Counted from the stretch's first letter, positions 25,715 to 37,384 are shown. The stretch is DNA of 40,803 bases from an uncultured Rhodobiaceae bacterium (GCA_913057645.1 CAJXOU010000027.1:1-40803); one strand, 5' to 3'. Numbers and translations are program-made. The notes: generated by a model not told the origin, from the sequence alone.

Positions 25715-26608
25715 TCAAAGATGCGTCTTGAACCAGTCCCGCTGCACCGGCGCGGACATCTTGAACATGTCCCCGGTGTAAGCCTCGAAATGAGCGCAGG
25801 GAAGCCGCAGGAATTTCTTCGGCTCTAGCGCCTCCTCGTATGCCTTTGCGGTCAGGTCGTAGGGTGTCAGATGGTCTTCCAGCGCCGCGACGAGGAGAAG
25901 CGGCGTCGGCGAGATGCGCGACACATATATCCCCGGTTCGTATTCGGTGAAGAGTTCGACGGACTGCAGCGTGACCTCGTTCTCCCAGTTCGTCGAGTTC
26001 GATTTCGTGAACTCGGTGAAGAACGCGTAGGTGTCGGCCGTCGGCAATGCGCAGGGTTCGCCTTCGGGGGCCGTCACCGGAACGCGGGCATGGGGCTCGC
26101 CCCGCATCCGTGCCGCGCGGTCCGCTTCGAACCCCGCCCGCGTTGCCGCCCAGTGATCGCCACGAATGAGACGGCGCGCGGATTCGAGCCCGGCGACCAG
26201 AGGCACCTGTGAAACGACGCATTTGACGCGCCGGTCGATCGCGCCGACGACAAGCACGTGCCCGCCCGAATAGCTTGATCCCCAGATGCCGATGCGCTCA
26301 GCATCGACCTCGTCCATTGCCTGCGCATGGGTGATCGCGTCGCGGTATCCGTCGATCTGTTGACGCGGATCGAGATGACCGCGTGGAGATCCGTCGCTAT
26401 CGCCGCAATTGCGGTGATCGTAGACGAGCGAGGATATCCCCTCCTCCGCGAAAAACTCCGCGAAGTCGTCCAGATACATTTCCTTCACGCCGGAAAAGCC
26501 GTGCGCCATCACCACCGTGGGCGCCGGGCCTTTGGCCCCCTTGCCCTGGTAGAACCAGCCGCGAAGCGTAACGCCGTCTTCCGTCTTGAATTCGATATCG
26601 CGCCGCAT
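25715..26608 (-). CDS. Alpha/beta hydrolase of unknown substrate
   Basis: The 297-residue cytoplasmic hydrolase has an oxyanion-loop HGFSG (36-40), a nucleophile Ser in IWGSSYSGG (G-x-S-Y-x-G form, as in CocE/X-Pro-peptidase-like and FrsA-like enzymes), a likely acid in VAALEDHLTPYD and a His in LPCAHFEAYTGD. The start at 26608 is fixed by a GGAGGGAG Shine-Dalgarno directly upstream. It lies 72 bp after DUF1489 on the same strand and may be the last gene of the carboxylase operon. A role in acyl-CoA or ester turnover is possible but not shown. Confidence 0.85.
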   Translation of the reverse strand: MRRDIEFKTEDGVTLRGWFYQGKGAKGPAPTVVMAHGFSGVKEMYLDDFAEFFAEEGISSLVYDHRNCGDSDGSPRGHLDPRQQIDGYRDAITHAQAMDEVDAERIGIWGSSYSGGHVLVVGAIDRRVKCVVSQVPLVAGLESARRLIRGDHWAATRAGFEADRAARMRGEPHARVPVTAPEGEPCALPTADTYAFFTEFTKSNSTNWENEVTLQSVELFTEYEPGIYVSRISPTPLLLVAALEDHLTPYDLTAKAYEEALEPKKFLRLPCAHFEAYTGDMFKMSAPVQRDWFKTHL

Positions 26609-26680
26609 GTCTCCCTCCCATTGTGTTTTCCCAACACCAGCATGGGGAGGGCTACATGTCACCCGTCCTTTAGGGCGGGC

Positions 26681-27111
26681 TCAGAGGAGCCCCAGTTCCT
26701 CGAGATCGCGGCGCATTTCGTCCGGCATCTCTTCCTCGGGATCGCCCTTCTTTACATCGGGCGGCGCATCCTTTGCCTCCAGATAGCGCCAGCCCTGGAA
26801 CGGGCGGCGCTCCCGCCGCCTTGTGGGTACGATTTCGTTGTCGAGAACGAGACGGCAGCGGCCAATCCCCTCATTGTCGGTAAACGGTTCGATGCCGATC
26901 AGCTTCTGGCGGCAGCGGATGACACCTTTCATCACCCAGTAGAGCGAACCGCCCGCGAGAAGCTCGTCCGCCCGCTTCGGTGTCATGCGCGTTACATGGG
27001 CGAGAACCTGAGGTTCCTTGCGCTTTTTCTTCTCGGCGAGGCGCTCGGCCTGCCAGGTCGCAAGATCGGAGATATCCTCGGCACCGACGCAGAGTTTGAC
27101 GAGATGAACCG

Positions 27112-27115
<4 letters not shown>
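26681..27115 (-). CDS. DUF1489-family protein
   Basis: A 144-residue cytoplasmic protein starting TVHLVKLCVGAEDISDL and containing LAHVTRMTPKRADELLAGGSL, IRCRQKLIGIEPF and VPTRRRERRPFQGWRYLE, the signature of DUF1489, a family common in alphaproteobacteria with no known function. The start is GTG at 27115, overlapping the stop of the carboxylase alpha subunit by four bases (GTGA), which implies translational coupling. YWVMKGVIRCRQ suggests a basic surface that might bind nucleic acid, but this is speculation. The C-terminus is acidic (DPEEEMPDEMRRDLEELG). Confidence 0.88.
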
Positions 27116-29130
<2,015 letters not shown>

Positions 29131-29141
29131 GGCCATCTCCC

Positions 29142-30740
29142 TCACATCCGGAAGACGCCGAAAGGCGTCTCCGGTATCGGCGCGTTGAGCGCGGCGGAGA
29201 AGGCAAGCGCCAGCACGCGGCGCGTCTCCGACGGTGCGATGATGCCATCGTCCCAGAGCCGCGCCGTCGCGAAATAGGGATGCCCCTCCTCGTCGTACTT
29301 GGCGCGGATCGGCGCCTTGAACTTTTCCTGGTCCTCCGGCGTCCATTTATCCGCGTCGCGATGAACGGTCGCGAGCACGCTCGCTGCCTGTTCGCCGCCC
29401 ATCACGGAAATCCGCGCATTGGGCCAGGTGAAGAGGAACCGGGGCGAATAGGCACGCCCGCACATGCCATAATTTCCTGCGCCGTAGGAACCGCCGATGA
29501 TGAGCGTCACCTTCGGCACATTCGCGGAGGCGACGGCGGTCACCATCTTCGCGCCGTCCTTGGCGATGCCGCCCGTTTCATACTCCCGGCCCACCATGAA
29601 GCCCGCAATATTCTGCAGGAAAAGCAGTGGAACCTTGCGCTGGCAGCACAGCTCGATGAAATGCGCGGCCTTGAGTGCGGATTCAGAAAACAGAATGCCA
29701 TTGTTCGCGATAATGCCGACCGGCAACCCGTGGATATGGGCAAAGCCGCAGACCAGTGTCGTCCCGTAGAGCTTCTTGAACTCGTCGAAATCCGAGCCGT
29801 CGACGAGGCGCGCGATCACTTCGCGGACGTCGTACTGGACGGAAAGCGAGGCGGGGACAACCCCGTCGAGTTCGCCGGCGTCATAGAGCGGCGCGCGGGG
29901 TTCGGCGAGCGGAATGGCGATGGACTTCCTGCGGTTGAGCGTGCCCGCGATCTGGCGTGCAATGGCGAGCGCGTGGGCATCGTCGACGGCGTAGTGATCG
30001 GTAACGCCCGATTTGCGGGAATGAACGTCGGCACCGCCGAGATCTTCGGCTGTCACCACCTCGCCCGTCGCCGCCTTCACGAGCGGCGGCCCGCCGAGAA
30101 AGATCGTGCCCTGCTTGCGCACGATGATCGTTTCATCCGACATGGCCGGAACGTAGGCGCCGCCCGCCGTGCAGGATCCCATGACGACCGCGATCTGCGG
30201 AATGCCTTTCGCGGACATGCGCGCCTGATTGTAGAAGATGCGGCCAAAATGCTCGCGGTCCGGGAAGATATCCGCCTGGTTCGGCAGGTTCGCGCCGCCG
30301 GAGTCCACGAGATAGAAACAGGGCAGATTGTTTTCGAGCGCCACTTCCTGCGCGCGCAGATGCTTCTTCACCGTGACGGGATAGTAGGTTCCGCCCTTGA
30401 TCGTCGCATCGTTGCAGACGATCACGCATTCCTGCCCCGCGATCCGCCCGATGCCGGTGATGATGCCGGCGGCGTTGATCGCCTCGCCATACATGTCGTG
30501 GGCGGCCATCGGGGATAACTCGAGGAAGGGCGTACCCGGATCGATCAACCCATAGACGCGCTCACGCGGCAGCAGCTTGCCGCGCGAGACATGCCGCTCG
30601 CGGGATCGCTCGTCGCCACCGAGCGCGGACGCCGCCCGCTCCTCGTTCAGCGCGGCGGTCAGGGCCGCCATCGCTTCCGCATTTTCCTTGAAACGGGCAT
30701 CCCGCGTATTGACGCTTGTTTTCAGAACCGCCACGGCCAT
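29142..30740 (-). CDS. liuB: Acyl-CoA carboxylase beta subunit (methylcrotonyl-CoA carboxyltransferase)
   Basis: The 532-residue carboxyltransferase moves CO2 from carboxybiotin to the acyl-CoA, here most likely 3-methylcrotonyl-CoA in leucine breakdown. Length and motifs match MCC beta: [90 protein letters not shown] and [26 protein letters not shown] and NIAGFMVG are hallmarks of MCC over propionyl-CoA carboxylase. First gene of the minus-strand operon (beta, alpha, DUF1489, possibly hydrolase), divergent from a TetR gene. GGAG sits just before the ATG. Confidence 0.93.
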   Translation of the reverse strand: MAVAVLKTSVNTRDARFKENAEAMAALTAALNEERAASALGGDERSRERHVSRGKLLPRERVYGLIDPGTPFLELSPMAAHDMYGEAINAAGIITGIGRIAGQECVIVCNDATIKGGTYYPVTVKKHLRAQEVALENNLPCFYLVDSGGANLPNQADIFPDREHFGRIFYNQARMSAKGIPQIAVVMGSCTAGGAYVPAMSDETIIVRKQGTIFLGGPPLVKAATGEVVTAEDLGGADVHSRKSGVTDHYAVDDAHALAIARQIAGTLNRRKSIAIPLAEPRAPLYDAGELDGVVPASLSVQYDVREVIARLVDGSDFDEFKKLYGTTLVCGFAHIHGLPVGIIANNGILFSESALKAAHFIELCCQRKVPLLFLQNIAGFMVGREYETGGIAKDGAKMVTAVASANVPKVTLIIGGSYGAGNYGMCGRAYSPRFLFTWPNARISVMGGEQAASVLATVHRDADKWTPEDQEKFKAPIRAKYDEEGHPYFATARLWDDGIIAPSETRRVLALAFSAALNAPIPETPFGVFRM

Positions 30741-30770
30741 CCACTCCGGACTGGATTTTTTATAAAAACG

Positions 30771-30799
30771 ATCATACGTTCGTATTCAGGCTTCGGCAA
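30771..30799 (-). promoter_or_regulatory. Probable promoter of the carboxylase operon
   Basis: On the minus strand TTGCCG (30799-30794) and TATGAT (30776-30771) are separated by exactly 17 bp. A start near 30764 leaves a leader of roughly 25 nt before the liuB ATG. The palindrome of the probable TetR operator lies in the spacer and touches the -10 box. Confidence 0.5.
30774..30785. promoter_or_regulatory. Probable TetR-type operator palindrome
   Basis: ATACG-TT-CGTAT is an inverted repeat with 5-bp arms in the 83-bp gap between liuB and the divergent tetR gene. It overlaps the -10 box of the predicted carboxylase promoter, the expected place for a repressor. Arms are short, so recognition may extend further. 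Confidence 0.45.
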
Positions 30800-30823
30800 G
30801 ACCGGGATCGAGGACATCTCTCA

Positions 30824-31414
30824 TTGACCAGAACGGCAGGCTCCTCGGGCAAGAAGACCCTCGCCGCCATCCGCGAGGCGGGCCTCGACCTTATTCATGA
30901 ACATGGCTTCGAGGCCATGAGCCTGCGCCAGCTCGCGACCCGTGTCGGCCTGCAGCCCGGCTCCCTCTACAACCATATAGAAACGAAGCAGGACCTCCTC
31001 TTCGACCTCATCCACAACCACATGGTGACGCTGCTGGCGAGCGTCGACGAGGCCCTCAGCGGCATTGGCGACCCGCTGGAGGAACTGAAGGCCTTCATTG
31101 CCTTTCACCTCACCTATCATATCGAGCGCAAGCGCGAGGTCTTCATCGGCTCGTCGGAGCTCCGCAGCCTCGAACCGAAAAACCGCAAGAAGATCGTGGC
31201 CTTGCGCCGGACTTATGAGGACCGGCTCTGCGGCATCCTCGAACGCGGGGCGGCAAAGCGGCTGTTCAAAATTGACGACATAGCTGTCAGCGCATACGCC
31301 ATCCTCGCCATGCTGACCGGCATCTGCACATGGTACGATGCCAAAGGCCGGATCGACCGGAAGACGCTGATCGACATTCACACGCGGCTGGTGCTTCAGG
31401 GCGTGCTGAAATAA
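30824..31414 (+). CDS. TetR-family transcriptional regulator
   Basis: The 196-residue regulator has the N-terminal TetR helix-turn-helix (AIREAGLDLIHEHGFEAMSL, LATRVGLQPGSLYNHIETKQ), with the LYNHI recognition helix end, and an alpha-helical ligand-binding C-terminal domain. A TTG start at 30824 preceded by AGGA (30811-30814) fits best; the ATG at 30716 would overlap liuB and add unlike residues. Its divergent position next to the MCC operon suggests it represses leucine/isovalerate genes in response to an acyl-CoA. TetR regulators of this pathway (LiuQ) are described in proteobacteria; identity with LiuQ is not established here. Confidence 0.87.
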   Translation: MTRTAGSSGKKTLAAIREAGLDLIHEHGFEAMSLRQLATRVGLQPGSLYNHIETKQDLLFDLIHNHMVTLLASVDEALSGIGDPLEELKAFIAFHLTYHIERKREVFIGSSELRSLEPKNRKKIVALRRTYEDRLCGILERGAAKRLFKIDDIAVSAYAILAMLTGICTWYDAKGRIDRKTLIDIHTRLVLQGVLK

Positions 31415-31431
31415 TCCCCGGGGAGGAAAAC

Positions 31432-31827
31432 ATGTCCAACGAAGCGAGAGACTTTCTCACGCGCTGGTACGCCTTCGTGGAGAAGCACGACCCGGCGCTG
31501 CTCGATGCGCTGGTCGCGGAAGATGCGATGATTTCCTCGCCCGCCTTCTACACGCCCAAGCAGTCGAAACCCTATGTGACGGCTATCCTGAACGCAGTGA
31601 TGCAGGGCTTCGAGGATTTCACCTACACCAAGGAATGGGTGGACGGTCGCGACATCATCCTCGAATTCGAGACGCGCATCGGCGACAAGAAGCTGAAGGG
31701 CATCGACCGCATTACCGTGAACGACAAAGGCGAGATGGCCCATATCGAAGTGCTGATCCGCCCGTTGAACGGCCTGATCGCGCTTGCCGAGCATGTGAAG
31801 AACACACTCGGAAAGGCTGCCGCCTAG
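31432..31827 (+). CDS. SnoaL/NTF2-like protein
   Basis: The 131-residue protein has the NTF2-like cone-fold pattern: FLTRWYAFVEKHDPALLDALVAEDA, a central GFEDFTYTKEWVDGRDIILEF and VNDKGEMAHIEVLIRPLNGL. Such proteins bind or isomerise small molecules or act as steroid-isomerase-like enzymes; the ligand cannot be read. GGGGAGG lies 6 nt before the ATG. It follows tetR by 17 bp and may be co-transcribed with it. Its 3' end overlaps the convergent thiolase gene by four bases. Confidence 0.85.
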   Translation: MSNEARDFLTRWYAFVEKHDPALLDALVAEDAMISSPAFYTPKQSKPYVTAILNAVMQGFEDFTYTKEWVDGRDIILEFETRIGDKKLKGIDRITVNDKGEMAHIEVLIRPLNGLIALAEHVKNTLGKAAA

Positions 31828-33023
31828 GTCAGCCGCTCTATCGCGACCGCCGTCGCCTCACCGCCGCCGATGCAGAGCGAGGCAATACCGCGCTTCGTAT
31901 CCGTCTGTTTCAGCGCATTGAGCAGCGTCACCATGATCCGCGCTCCCGAAGCGCCGATCGGGTGACCGAGCGCGCAGGCGCCGCCATAGATGTTCATGTT
32001 GTCATGGGAAAGGCCGAGTTCCTTGATCGCGGCCATCGCGACCACGGCAAAGGCTTCGTTCACTTCCCAGAGATCGACCTCGTTCTTCGACCAGCCGGTC
32101 TTTTCCATGAGCTTCGAGATGGCGCCGACGGGCGCTGTCGAGAACCAGGCGGGTTCCTGCGCATGCATGGTCTGGCCGCGAATGGCGGCGAGCGGCGTGA
32201 GGCCGCGGCGTTCGGCCTCCGAAAGACGCATCAGTACGAGCGCCGCCGCCCCGTCGGAAATCGAACTGGAATTCGCCGCCGTCACCGAGCCGCCCGCCGC
32301 GAAGGCGGGCTTCAGGGTGGGGATTTTTTCGGGATCGGCCGTGAGCGGCTGCTCGTCGTTCACGACCTCGACCACGCCCTTCTTCGTCTTCATCTCGACC
32401 GGCACGATCTCGTGGGAGAAGGTCCCGCCCTCGACCGCCATTCGGGCACGGGAGAGGGACGCGACCGCATAGGCGTCCTGCTGCTCGCGCGTGAACTGGT
32501 AGTGCTTCGCCGTCTCTTCGGCATAGAAGCCCATCAGGCGGCCTTCATAAGCGTCTTCCAGCCCGTCGAGGAACATATGGTCCTTCACCTCGCCATGGCC
32601 GAGACGCATCCCGCCGCGCGCCTTGGGGAGCAGGTAAGGCGCGTTCGTCATGCTTTCGAGACCGCCCGCGACCGCGACCTCGGCATTGCCGCCGAGGATC
32701 GCGTCATGCGCCATCATCACGGCCTTCATGCCGGAGCCGCACATCTTGTTGACGGTCGTGCAGGGCGTGCCCATGTCGAGGCCCGCGCCGAGCGCCGCCT
32801 GCCGCGCCGGCGCCTGGCCGAGACCGGCCGACAGCACGCAGCCCATCAGCACCTCGTCGACCGCTGTCGGAGAGAGCCCTGCCCGCTCGACGGCACCCTG
32901 AACGGCAATCGCGCCAAGTTCCGGTCCGGTCTTGCCCGAAAGAACCCCCTGAAAACCGCCCATCGGCGTCCGCGCCGCGCTGACGATGACCACGGGGTCC
33001 GCTTCATGACTGGTTTGTGACAT
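31824..33023 (-). CDS. Acetyl-CoA acetyltransferase (thiolase)
   Basis: The 399-residue thiolase cleaves or forms acetoacetyl-CoA. The nucleophile Cys95 is in VNKMCGSGMK, NEAFAVV carries the Asn-Glu-x-x-Ala block, GGACALGHPIGASGAR the catalytic His, and SLCIGGGEA the second Cys (about 384). Length and motifs match biosynthetic/AtoB-type enzymes of acetoacetyl-CoA rather than long-chain 3-ketoacyl thiolases. In context it could convert acetoacetate-derived acetoacetyl-CoA, the end product of leucine breakdown, to acetyl-CoA. Single gene on the minus strand, its end touching the NTF2-like gene. Confidence 0.92.
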   Translation of the reverse strand: MSQTSHEADPVVIVSAARTPMGGFQGVLSGKTGPELGAIAVQGAVERAGLSPTAVDEVLMGCVLSAGLGQAPARQAALGAGLDMGTPCTTVNKMCGSGMKAVMMAHDAILGGNAEVAVAGGLESMTNAPYLLPKARGGMRLGHGEVKDHMFLDGLEDAYEGRLMGFYAEETAKHYQFTREQQDAYAVASLSRARMAVEGGTFSHEIVPVEMKTKKGVVEVVNDEQPLTADPEKIPTLKPAFAAGGSVTAANSSSISDGAAALVLMRLSEAERRGLTPLAAIRGQTMHAQEPAWFSTAPVGAISKLMEKTGWSKNEVDLWEVNEAFAVVAMAAIKELGLSHDNMNIYGGACALGHPIGASGARIMVTLLNALKQTDTKRGIASLCIGGGEATAVAIERLT

Positions 33024-33127
33024 CGGGTGGGCTCCACAGCTAGACTGGTGGTAATGAGGCAGGATTCGTCGGGAAACCTAGCCTAGAAACGCGCTCTGCC
33101 AAACAGGCAGACAGGAGAAGGGGGAAA

Positions 33128-34033
33128 GTGGTGGAAGATTTCCTGCATGATCTGAGCTGGGTGCTGCCGCTCCGCAGCGAAGTCGCAACGGCGATCTTCA
33201 ACGGCTTCACTTTTCTCGGTTATACCCCGTTTTTCCTGATCTTCCTGCCCATCGGCTACTGGCTCTGGGACCGCAAGCTCTTCACGCGGCTGACAGTTCT
33301 GATCGCTCTGGTCGCTGTCCTGAACAGCTGGCTCAAGGATTTCTGGCAGGACGCCCGCCCCGACCCCGCCTTCCAGCTCGACGGCGACCGTGTGGCCGAT
33401 TCCTACGGCCTCCCCTCCGGCCACGCACAGGTCGCCATCGCGATGTGGTTCTGGCTTGCCTACGAGATCAAGCGGCCCTGGGCCTGGGCCGCAGCGGCGT
33501 TCATCGCCGCCGGCGTCTGCTTCAGCCGGCTCTATCTCGGCGTGCACGATGTCGAAGACGTGCTTGCCGGCATCGCCCTCGGCCTCCTCAGCCTCGCGGT
33601 TTTCGCAGTGCTGGTGCATGAGAATGTCGTGGCCCGCTGGCGCCGTCTTCCGGCCTGGATCGACTTCGCGGTGATCCTGATCGCCATTCCTGTCCTGTGG
33701 GTTATCTGGCCCGAAGGCGAGGATCCGACTGGCATCGCCTCCGTCCTGTTCCTGCTCTTCGGCTGGTTCGCAGGCGCCGCGCTCGACCGCAAGGCGGCGC
33801 CGGAGGAACCTGTCCTTCCCGCATGGTGGCTCCGCATCGTCATGGCGGTGGGCGGCATCGTCGGGTTGTTCATCCTGCGCGCGGGCCTGATGAGCGGCAG
33901 TCTCGCCATCGGCCTCCCGGAAGCGATCACGGGTTACATCGCGGCTACGGTCATGGGGCTCTATGCAACCTGGATCGCGCCCGCGATCTTCCGCGCCTTG
34001 AAACTGATGAAACAGCCTCAGGCCATGCCGTAA
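33128..34033 (+). CDS. PAP2-family membrane phosphatase
   Basis: An integral inner-membrane protein of 301 residues with about eight hydrophobic segments. The three PAP2 phosphatase signatures are complete: KDFWQDARP (K-x6-RP), SGHAQ in LPSGHAQVAIAMW, and SRLYLGVHDVED (SR-x5-H-x3-D), placing the active site on the periplasmic face. Family members dephosphorylate lipid phosphates such as undecaprenyl pyrophosphate, phosphatidic acid or sphingoid phosphates; which one is unknown. GTG at 33128 or 33131 follows GGAGAAGGGGG. Its 3' end overlaps the convergent GST-like gene by 16 bases, an unusual packing. Confidence 0.88.
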   Translation: MVEDFLHDLSWVLPLRSEVATAIFNGFTFLGYTPFFLIFLPIGYWLWDRKLFTRLTVLIALVAVLNSWLKDFWQDARPDPAFQLDGDRVADSYGLPSGHAQVAIAMWFWLAYEIKRPWAWAAAAFIAAGVCFSRLYLGVHDVEDVLAGIALGLLSLAVFAVLVHENVVARWRRLPAWIDFAVILIAIPVLWVIWPEGEDPTGIASVLFLLFGWFAGAALDRKAAPEEPVLPAWWLRIVMAVGGIVGLFILRAGLMSGSLAIGLPEAITGYIAATVMGLYATWIAPAIFRALKLMKQPQAMP

Positions 34034-35100
34034 GGCGGCGTCTTCTCCGCCTCGCCGTCGCGGAAGGCAAGCCAGCGCAGACAGCCGCTCTCCGCAAGTG
34101 CCGGTTCGGTGCGTGCCTTCGCCGCGTCATCGAGCGCAGCGTAACGCTGCTTCATCCAGAGCAGCGTGTGCGCCTGATACGGCCGCGCAATGGTCTTGAA
34201 GCCGTGGCCGCGAATTTCCGCCACCATCGGCTGGAAATCCTTGCCCGCGACATGCGCGTCGACGGCCGCCTGCATCATCGGCATCGCGACTTCGCCGGCC
34301 AGTTTCAGCAATCCCCTGGCGCCGATGGAAAGCGGCACGCCCGGTGCGCTCCATTCGCCGTCGATGCCGGACGCATCATCCATGAGCTGCACCCACTGGA
34401 ACAGCCGCACGGCCTTCCGTTTCATCAGGTTCGAGGTCGTGGGATCGACCGCATACTGGCTGAGCTGGCCGTAAAGACCGAAATCGGCAATCGACGGGCG
34501 CGAACCGAAGAGGAAGAGTTGCGTCGCAAGATGCGCTTCCATGAAGCCCATCAGTTCGTCATAGGTCGATTGCAGCAACGGCCGGTTCTCCGCCGTTCCG
34601 CCGAGCAGTTCGCGCAGATGCTCCTGCCGCCCGAGGAAAGCCCTGGCCGCCTCGCCGAGTTCCGCTTCAGGTACCGCGCCGAGCCATCCTGCCATCTGAC
34701 GGCGCGGACAGAACAGGCGGTCCGCCTCTTCGTTCCAGCGATAGTCGAACATCGGCAGCGGCAACCATTCGTCCGCCGCTTCCTCGATGATCCGTGCAAG
34801 AAACGCCATGCCGGGATCGCCGGGCACCACGGAGCGCGCGCCCGGATGGCGCTTTTCAAGTTCGTCGATGATCGGCGTCGAATCCGAGTGATAGGAGCCT
34901 TCGGGAAACTGGATGACGGGCACCTGCGTCTTGCCCGCCGCCGCGATTTCCGTTCCCTCGCCGAGCGAGCCGCTGCCCCGGAACGCGCCGAGCGGCACGA
35001 TCCAGCGATGGGGCAAATGGCGATAGCGCAGAACCGCGCGCAGCTTGTGCGAATAGGGAGACCCGGGCCCGCCCAACAGCCGGTATGTGTCCGGCATCAT
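34018..35100 (-). CDS. Glutathione S-transferase-like protein
   Basis: At 360 residues it is longer than typical GSTs (about 200-230). An N-terminal thioredoxin-like domain ([20 protein letters not shown], with SPYS as the glutathione-contact motif, and [16 protein letters not shown]) is followed by a long alpha-helical C-terminal domain ([20 protein letters not shown]). The long C-terminus after about residue 230 has no recognised name. Its start (ATG 35100) overlaps the isovaleryl-CoA dehydrogenase stop (ATGA), so the two are translationally coupled and may share a pathway, for example handling a reactive acyl-CoA or enal. Confidence 0.82.
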   Translation of the reverse strand: MMPDTYRLLGGPGSPYSHKLRAVLRYRHLPHRWIVPLGAFRGSGSLGEGTEIAAAGKTQVPVIQFPEGSYHSDSTPIIDELEKRHPGARSVVPGDPGMAFLARIIEEAADEWLPLPMFDYRWNEEADRLFCPRRQMAGWLGAVPEAELGEAARAFLGRQEHLRELLGGTAENRPLLQSTYDELMGFMEAHLATQLFLFGSRPSIADFGLYGQLSQYAVDPTTSNLMKRKAVRLFQWVQLMDDASGIDGEWSAPGVPLSIGARGLLKLAGEVAMPMMQAAVDAHVAGKDFQPMVAEIRGHGFKTIARPYQAHTLLWMKQRYAALDDAAKARTEPALAESGCLRWLAFRDGEAEKTPPYGMA

Positions 35101-36269
35101 GCCGTCTCGTTGAAGAGTTCGCGGCCGATCAGCATACGGCGGATTTCGCTCGTGCCGGCACCGATCTCGTAGAGCTTCGCGTCGCGCAGCAGACGGCCCG
35201 TCGAATAGTCGTTGATGTAGCCGTTGCCGCCAAGCGCCTGGATCGCTTCGAGCGCCATCCAGGTCGCTTTCTCGGCGGCATAAAGGATCGCACCCGCTGC
35301 ATCCTTGCGCGTCGTCTGGCCCCGGTCGCAGGCCTTCGCCACCGCATAGACGTAAGCCCGGCAGGCGTTCATGGTCGAATACATGTCGGCAAGCTTTCCC
35401 TGCATGAGCTGGAAGGTACCGATGGGTTCGCCGAACTGCTTGCGTTCGTGAACGTAAGGCACGACCGCGTCCATGCAGGCCTGCATGATGCCGAGCGGAC
35501 CGGCGGCAAGCACCGCACGCTCATAGTCGAGACCCGACATCAGCACACGCACCCCTTCGTTCAGCTTGCCGAGGACGTTCTCCTCCGGCACTTCGCAATT
35601 CTCGAAAATGAGTTCCGCCGTCGACGAGCCGCGCATGCCGAGCTTGTCGAGCTTCTGTCCGACCGAAAATCCCTTGAATCCCTTCTCGATCAGAAAAGGC
35701 GTGATGCCCTTCGGTCCCGCCGCCGCGTCGGTCTTCGCATAGACGATCAGCGTGTCGGCGTCCGGCGCATTGGTGATCCACATCTTCGTGCCGTTGAGGA
35801 CGAAACGGTCACCGCGCTTCTCCGCCTTGAGACGCATCGAAACGACGTCCGAACCGGAACCCGCCTCCGACATCGCAAGCGAGCCGACATGCTCGCCCGA
35901 CATGAGTTTCGGCAGATATTTGCGCTTCTGCGCGTCCGTGCCCCAGCGGCGGAGCTGGTTCACGCAGAGATTGGAATGCGCGCCGTAGGAAAGACCGACG
36001 CTCGCGGAGCCGCGGCTGATTTCCTCCATCGCAACGACATGTTCGAGGTAACCGAGCCCCGTGCCGCCATATTCCTCCTCGACGGTGATGCCGAGCAGAC
36101 CGAGTTCGCCGAGCTCGGGCCAGAGATCGCGCGGAAACTCGTTCGTCCTGTCGATGTCGGCGGCACGCGGCGTAATCCTGTCGGCCGTAAAGGCGCGCAC
36201 GGTGTCGCGGATCATGTCGGCGGTTTCGCCCAGATCGAAATCGAGCGAAGGGTAGTCGTTGGCAAGCAT
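35097..36269 (-). CDS. liuA: Isovaleryl-CoA dehydrogenase
   Basis: This FAD-dependent acyl-CoA dehydrogenase has 390 residues and oxidises isovaleryl-CoA to 3-methylcrotonyl-CoA in leucine breakdown. The family signatures are [38 protein letters not shown], and [20 protein letters not shown]. The catalytic base Glu250 lies in [17 protein letters not shown], the IVD-specific position, unlike the C-terminal Glu of medium- and short-chain dehydrogenases. It produces the substrate of the liuBD carboxylase about 4.4 kb away. Electrons go to ETF. GGGAAA lies 7 nt before the ATG. Confidence 0.95.
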   Translation of the reverse strand: MLANDYPSLDFDLGETADMIRDTVRAFTADRITPRAADIDRTNEFPRDLWPELGELGLLGITVEEEYGGTGLGYLEHVVAMEEISRGSASVGLSYGAHSNLCVNQLRRWGTDAQKRKYLPKLMSGEHVGSLAMSEAGSGSDVVSMRLKAEKRGDRFVLNGTKMWITNAPDADTLIVYAKTDAAAGPKGITPFLIEKGFKGFSVGQKLDKLGMRGSSTAELIFENCEVPEENVLGKLNEGVRVLMSGLDYERAVLAAGPLGIMQACMDAVVPYVHERKQFGEPIGTFQLMQGKLADMYSTMNACRAYVYAVAKACDRGQTTRKDAAGAILYAAEKATWMALEAIQALGGNGYINDYSTGRLLRDAKLYEIGAGTSEIRRMLIGRELFNETA

Positions 36270-36350
36270 CTTCGTTTCCCTGTTCTTTGCCGGGCGACTT
36301 TGCCGCGCCCTTGTCCCGCAGTCATTACCCCAAATGGGGCAGACCGGGGA

Positions 36351-37361
36351 TTACTCCGTGGAATAGATATCGACGACGTCGGACTCGGTGAAGACCGTGT
36401 AGACGCCTGCCCCCGGACTGCCGCCGACGACCACGAACTTGTCGCCGGATGCCGCCGCCACCGCGCCGTGTCGCGGCGTCGGCATCGGCGCCGCCTTGCT
36501 CCAGGAACCGCTGGCAAGATCGAGCACGAAGTGGTCGCCATAGGTACGCGGCGGACGGCGGAGTTCACCGCCTGTGACATGGATGCGGCCATCCACCAGG
36601 GCCGCTACATGGCCGGACCGCGGAGACGGCAAGCGCGGCCCGCTTTGCCAGCGCCCGCTTGCCGGATCGAAGATATCCACCTGATCGGTCGCGACGCCGT
36701 TTACAAGACCGCCGATCACGTAGATGCGGCCATCGACTTCCACATAGGCAGCGGAAACACGCGGGCTCGGCATCGCGTCGCCGGTCGCGCTCCAGTCGTT
36801 CTCGATCGGATCGTAAACCCAGACCCGCGACGCACCGCCGCCCCGCCCGCTCAGCGCATAAATCCTGTCGCCAACCGCGATGAAGCCGTGACCCGCCCGC
36901 GCACCCGGCATGGCGGCGAGGGATATCCACGTTCCCACACGCGGGTCGTATGACCACGTCCGGGCAGTATCGCCCTCTTCTTCGGAGGCGTCCGCGGCTC
37001 CTTCAGCGCCGAAAGTGCCGAACTCCGGCCGCTGCGCAGGCGGCGCTTCGTATCCGCCGGACACGTAGAGTTTGCCGCCATACTCGGCGACGCCGAACTG
37101 CTGGAGGCCCGCTGGCAGCGCAGGAGCAGCGCGCCAGATATCCCCGCGTATGTCGTAGATTTCGGCAACGGTTCTGGGACCGGCGGTGCTGTCCCCGCCG
37201 ATGACATAGAGTTCGTTGCCGATCAGGGCGCCACCCGCAAAGGCGCGGCCCGTGGTCATGGGGGAACCTTCCTGCCATCCCTCGGCCGCCGCCGCACATG
37301 GCAGGACGGCAAGCATCGCGACAAGCACATAACAGCGGCGCAAACCCGGCGCTCGAAACAT
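36351..37361 (-). CDS. Exported Kelch-repeat beta-propeller protein
   Basis: The 336-residue protein has a signal peptide (hydrophobic about 12-25, cleavage near AAAAE) and a series of Kelch motifs marked by GG pairs before aromatic-rich turns: GNELYVIGGDSTAG, GGKLYVSGGYEAP, GDRIYALSGRGGGASRVWVYDP, GRIYVIGGLVNGVATDQVDIFDP, GRIHVTGGELRRP and DKFVVVGGSPGAG. This makes a six-bladed propeller likely. An acidic insert (DASEEEGD, about 125-132) interrupts one blade. It follows mgtE by 23 bp, so they may share a transcript. Function unknown; a cell-surface or periplasmic binding role is plausible. Confidence 0.85.
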   Translation of the reverse strand: MFRAPGLRRCYVLVAMLAVLPCAAAAEGWQEGSPMTTGRAFAGGALIGNELYVIGGDSTAGPRTVAEIYDIRGDIWRAAPALPAGLQQFGVAEYGGKLYVSGGYEAPPAQRPEFGTFGAEGAADASEEEGDTARTWSYDPRVGTWISLAAMPGARAGHGFIAVGDRIYALSGRGGGASRVWVYDPIENDWSATGDAMPSPRVSAAYVEVDGRIYVIGGLVNGVATDQVDIFDPASGRWQSGPRLPSPRSGHVAALVDGRIHVTGGELRRPPRTYGDHFVLDLASGSWSKAAPMPTPRHGAVAAASGDKFVVVGGSPGAGVYTVFTESDVVDIYSTE

Positions 37362-37384
37362 TGAAAACTCCCTCTCCCCCAGCT

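Noticed and set aside
26662-26679. CCCGTCC/GGGCGGG hairpin after DUF1489 as a terminator
   Set aside because: The stem is short with a mismatch and there is no T-run on the minus strand, so read-through into the hydrolase gene is plausible.
35085-36953. 622-codon plus-strand open frame opposite isovaleryl-CoA dehydrogenase and the Kelch gene
   Set aside because: Antisense shadow. The minus-strand genes carry complete family motifs.
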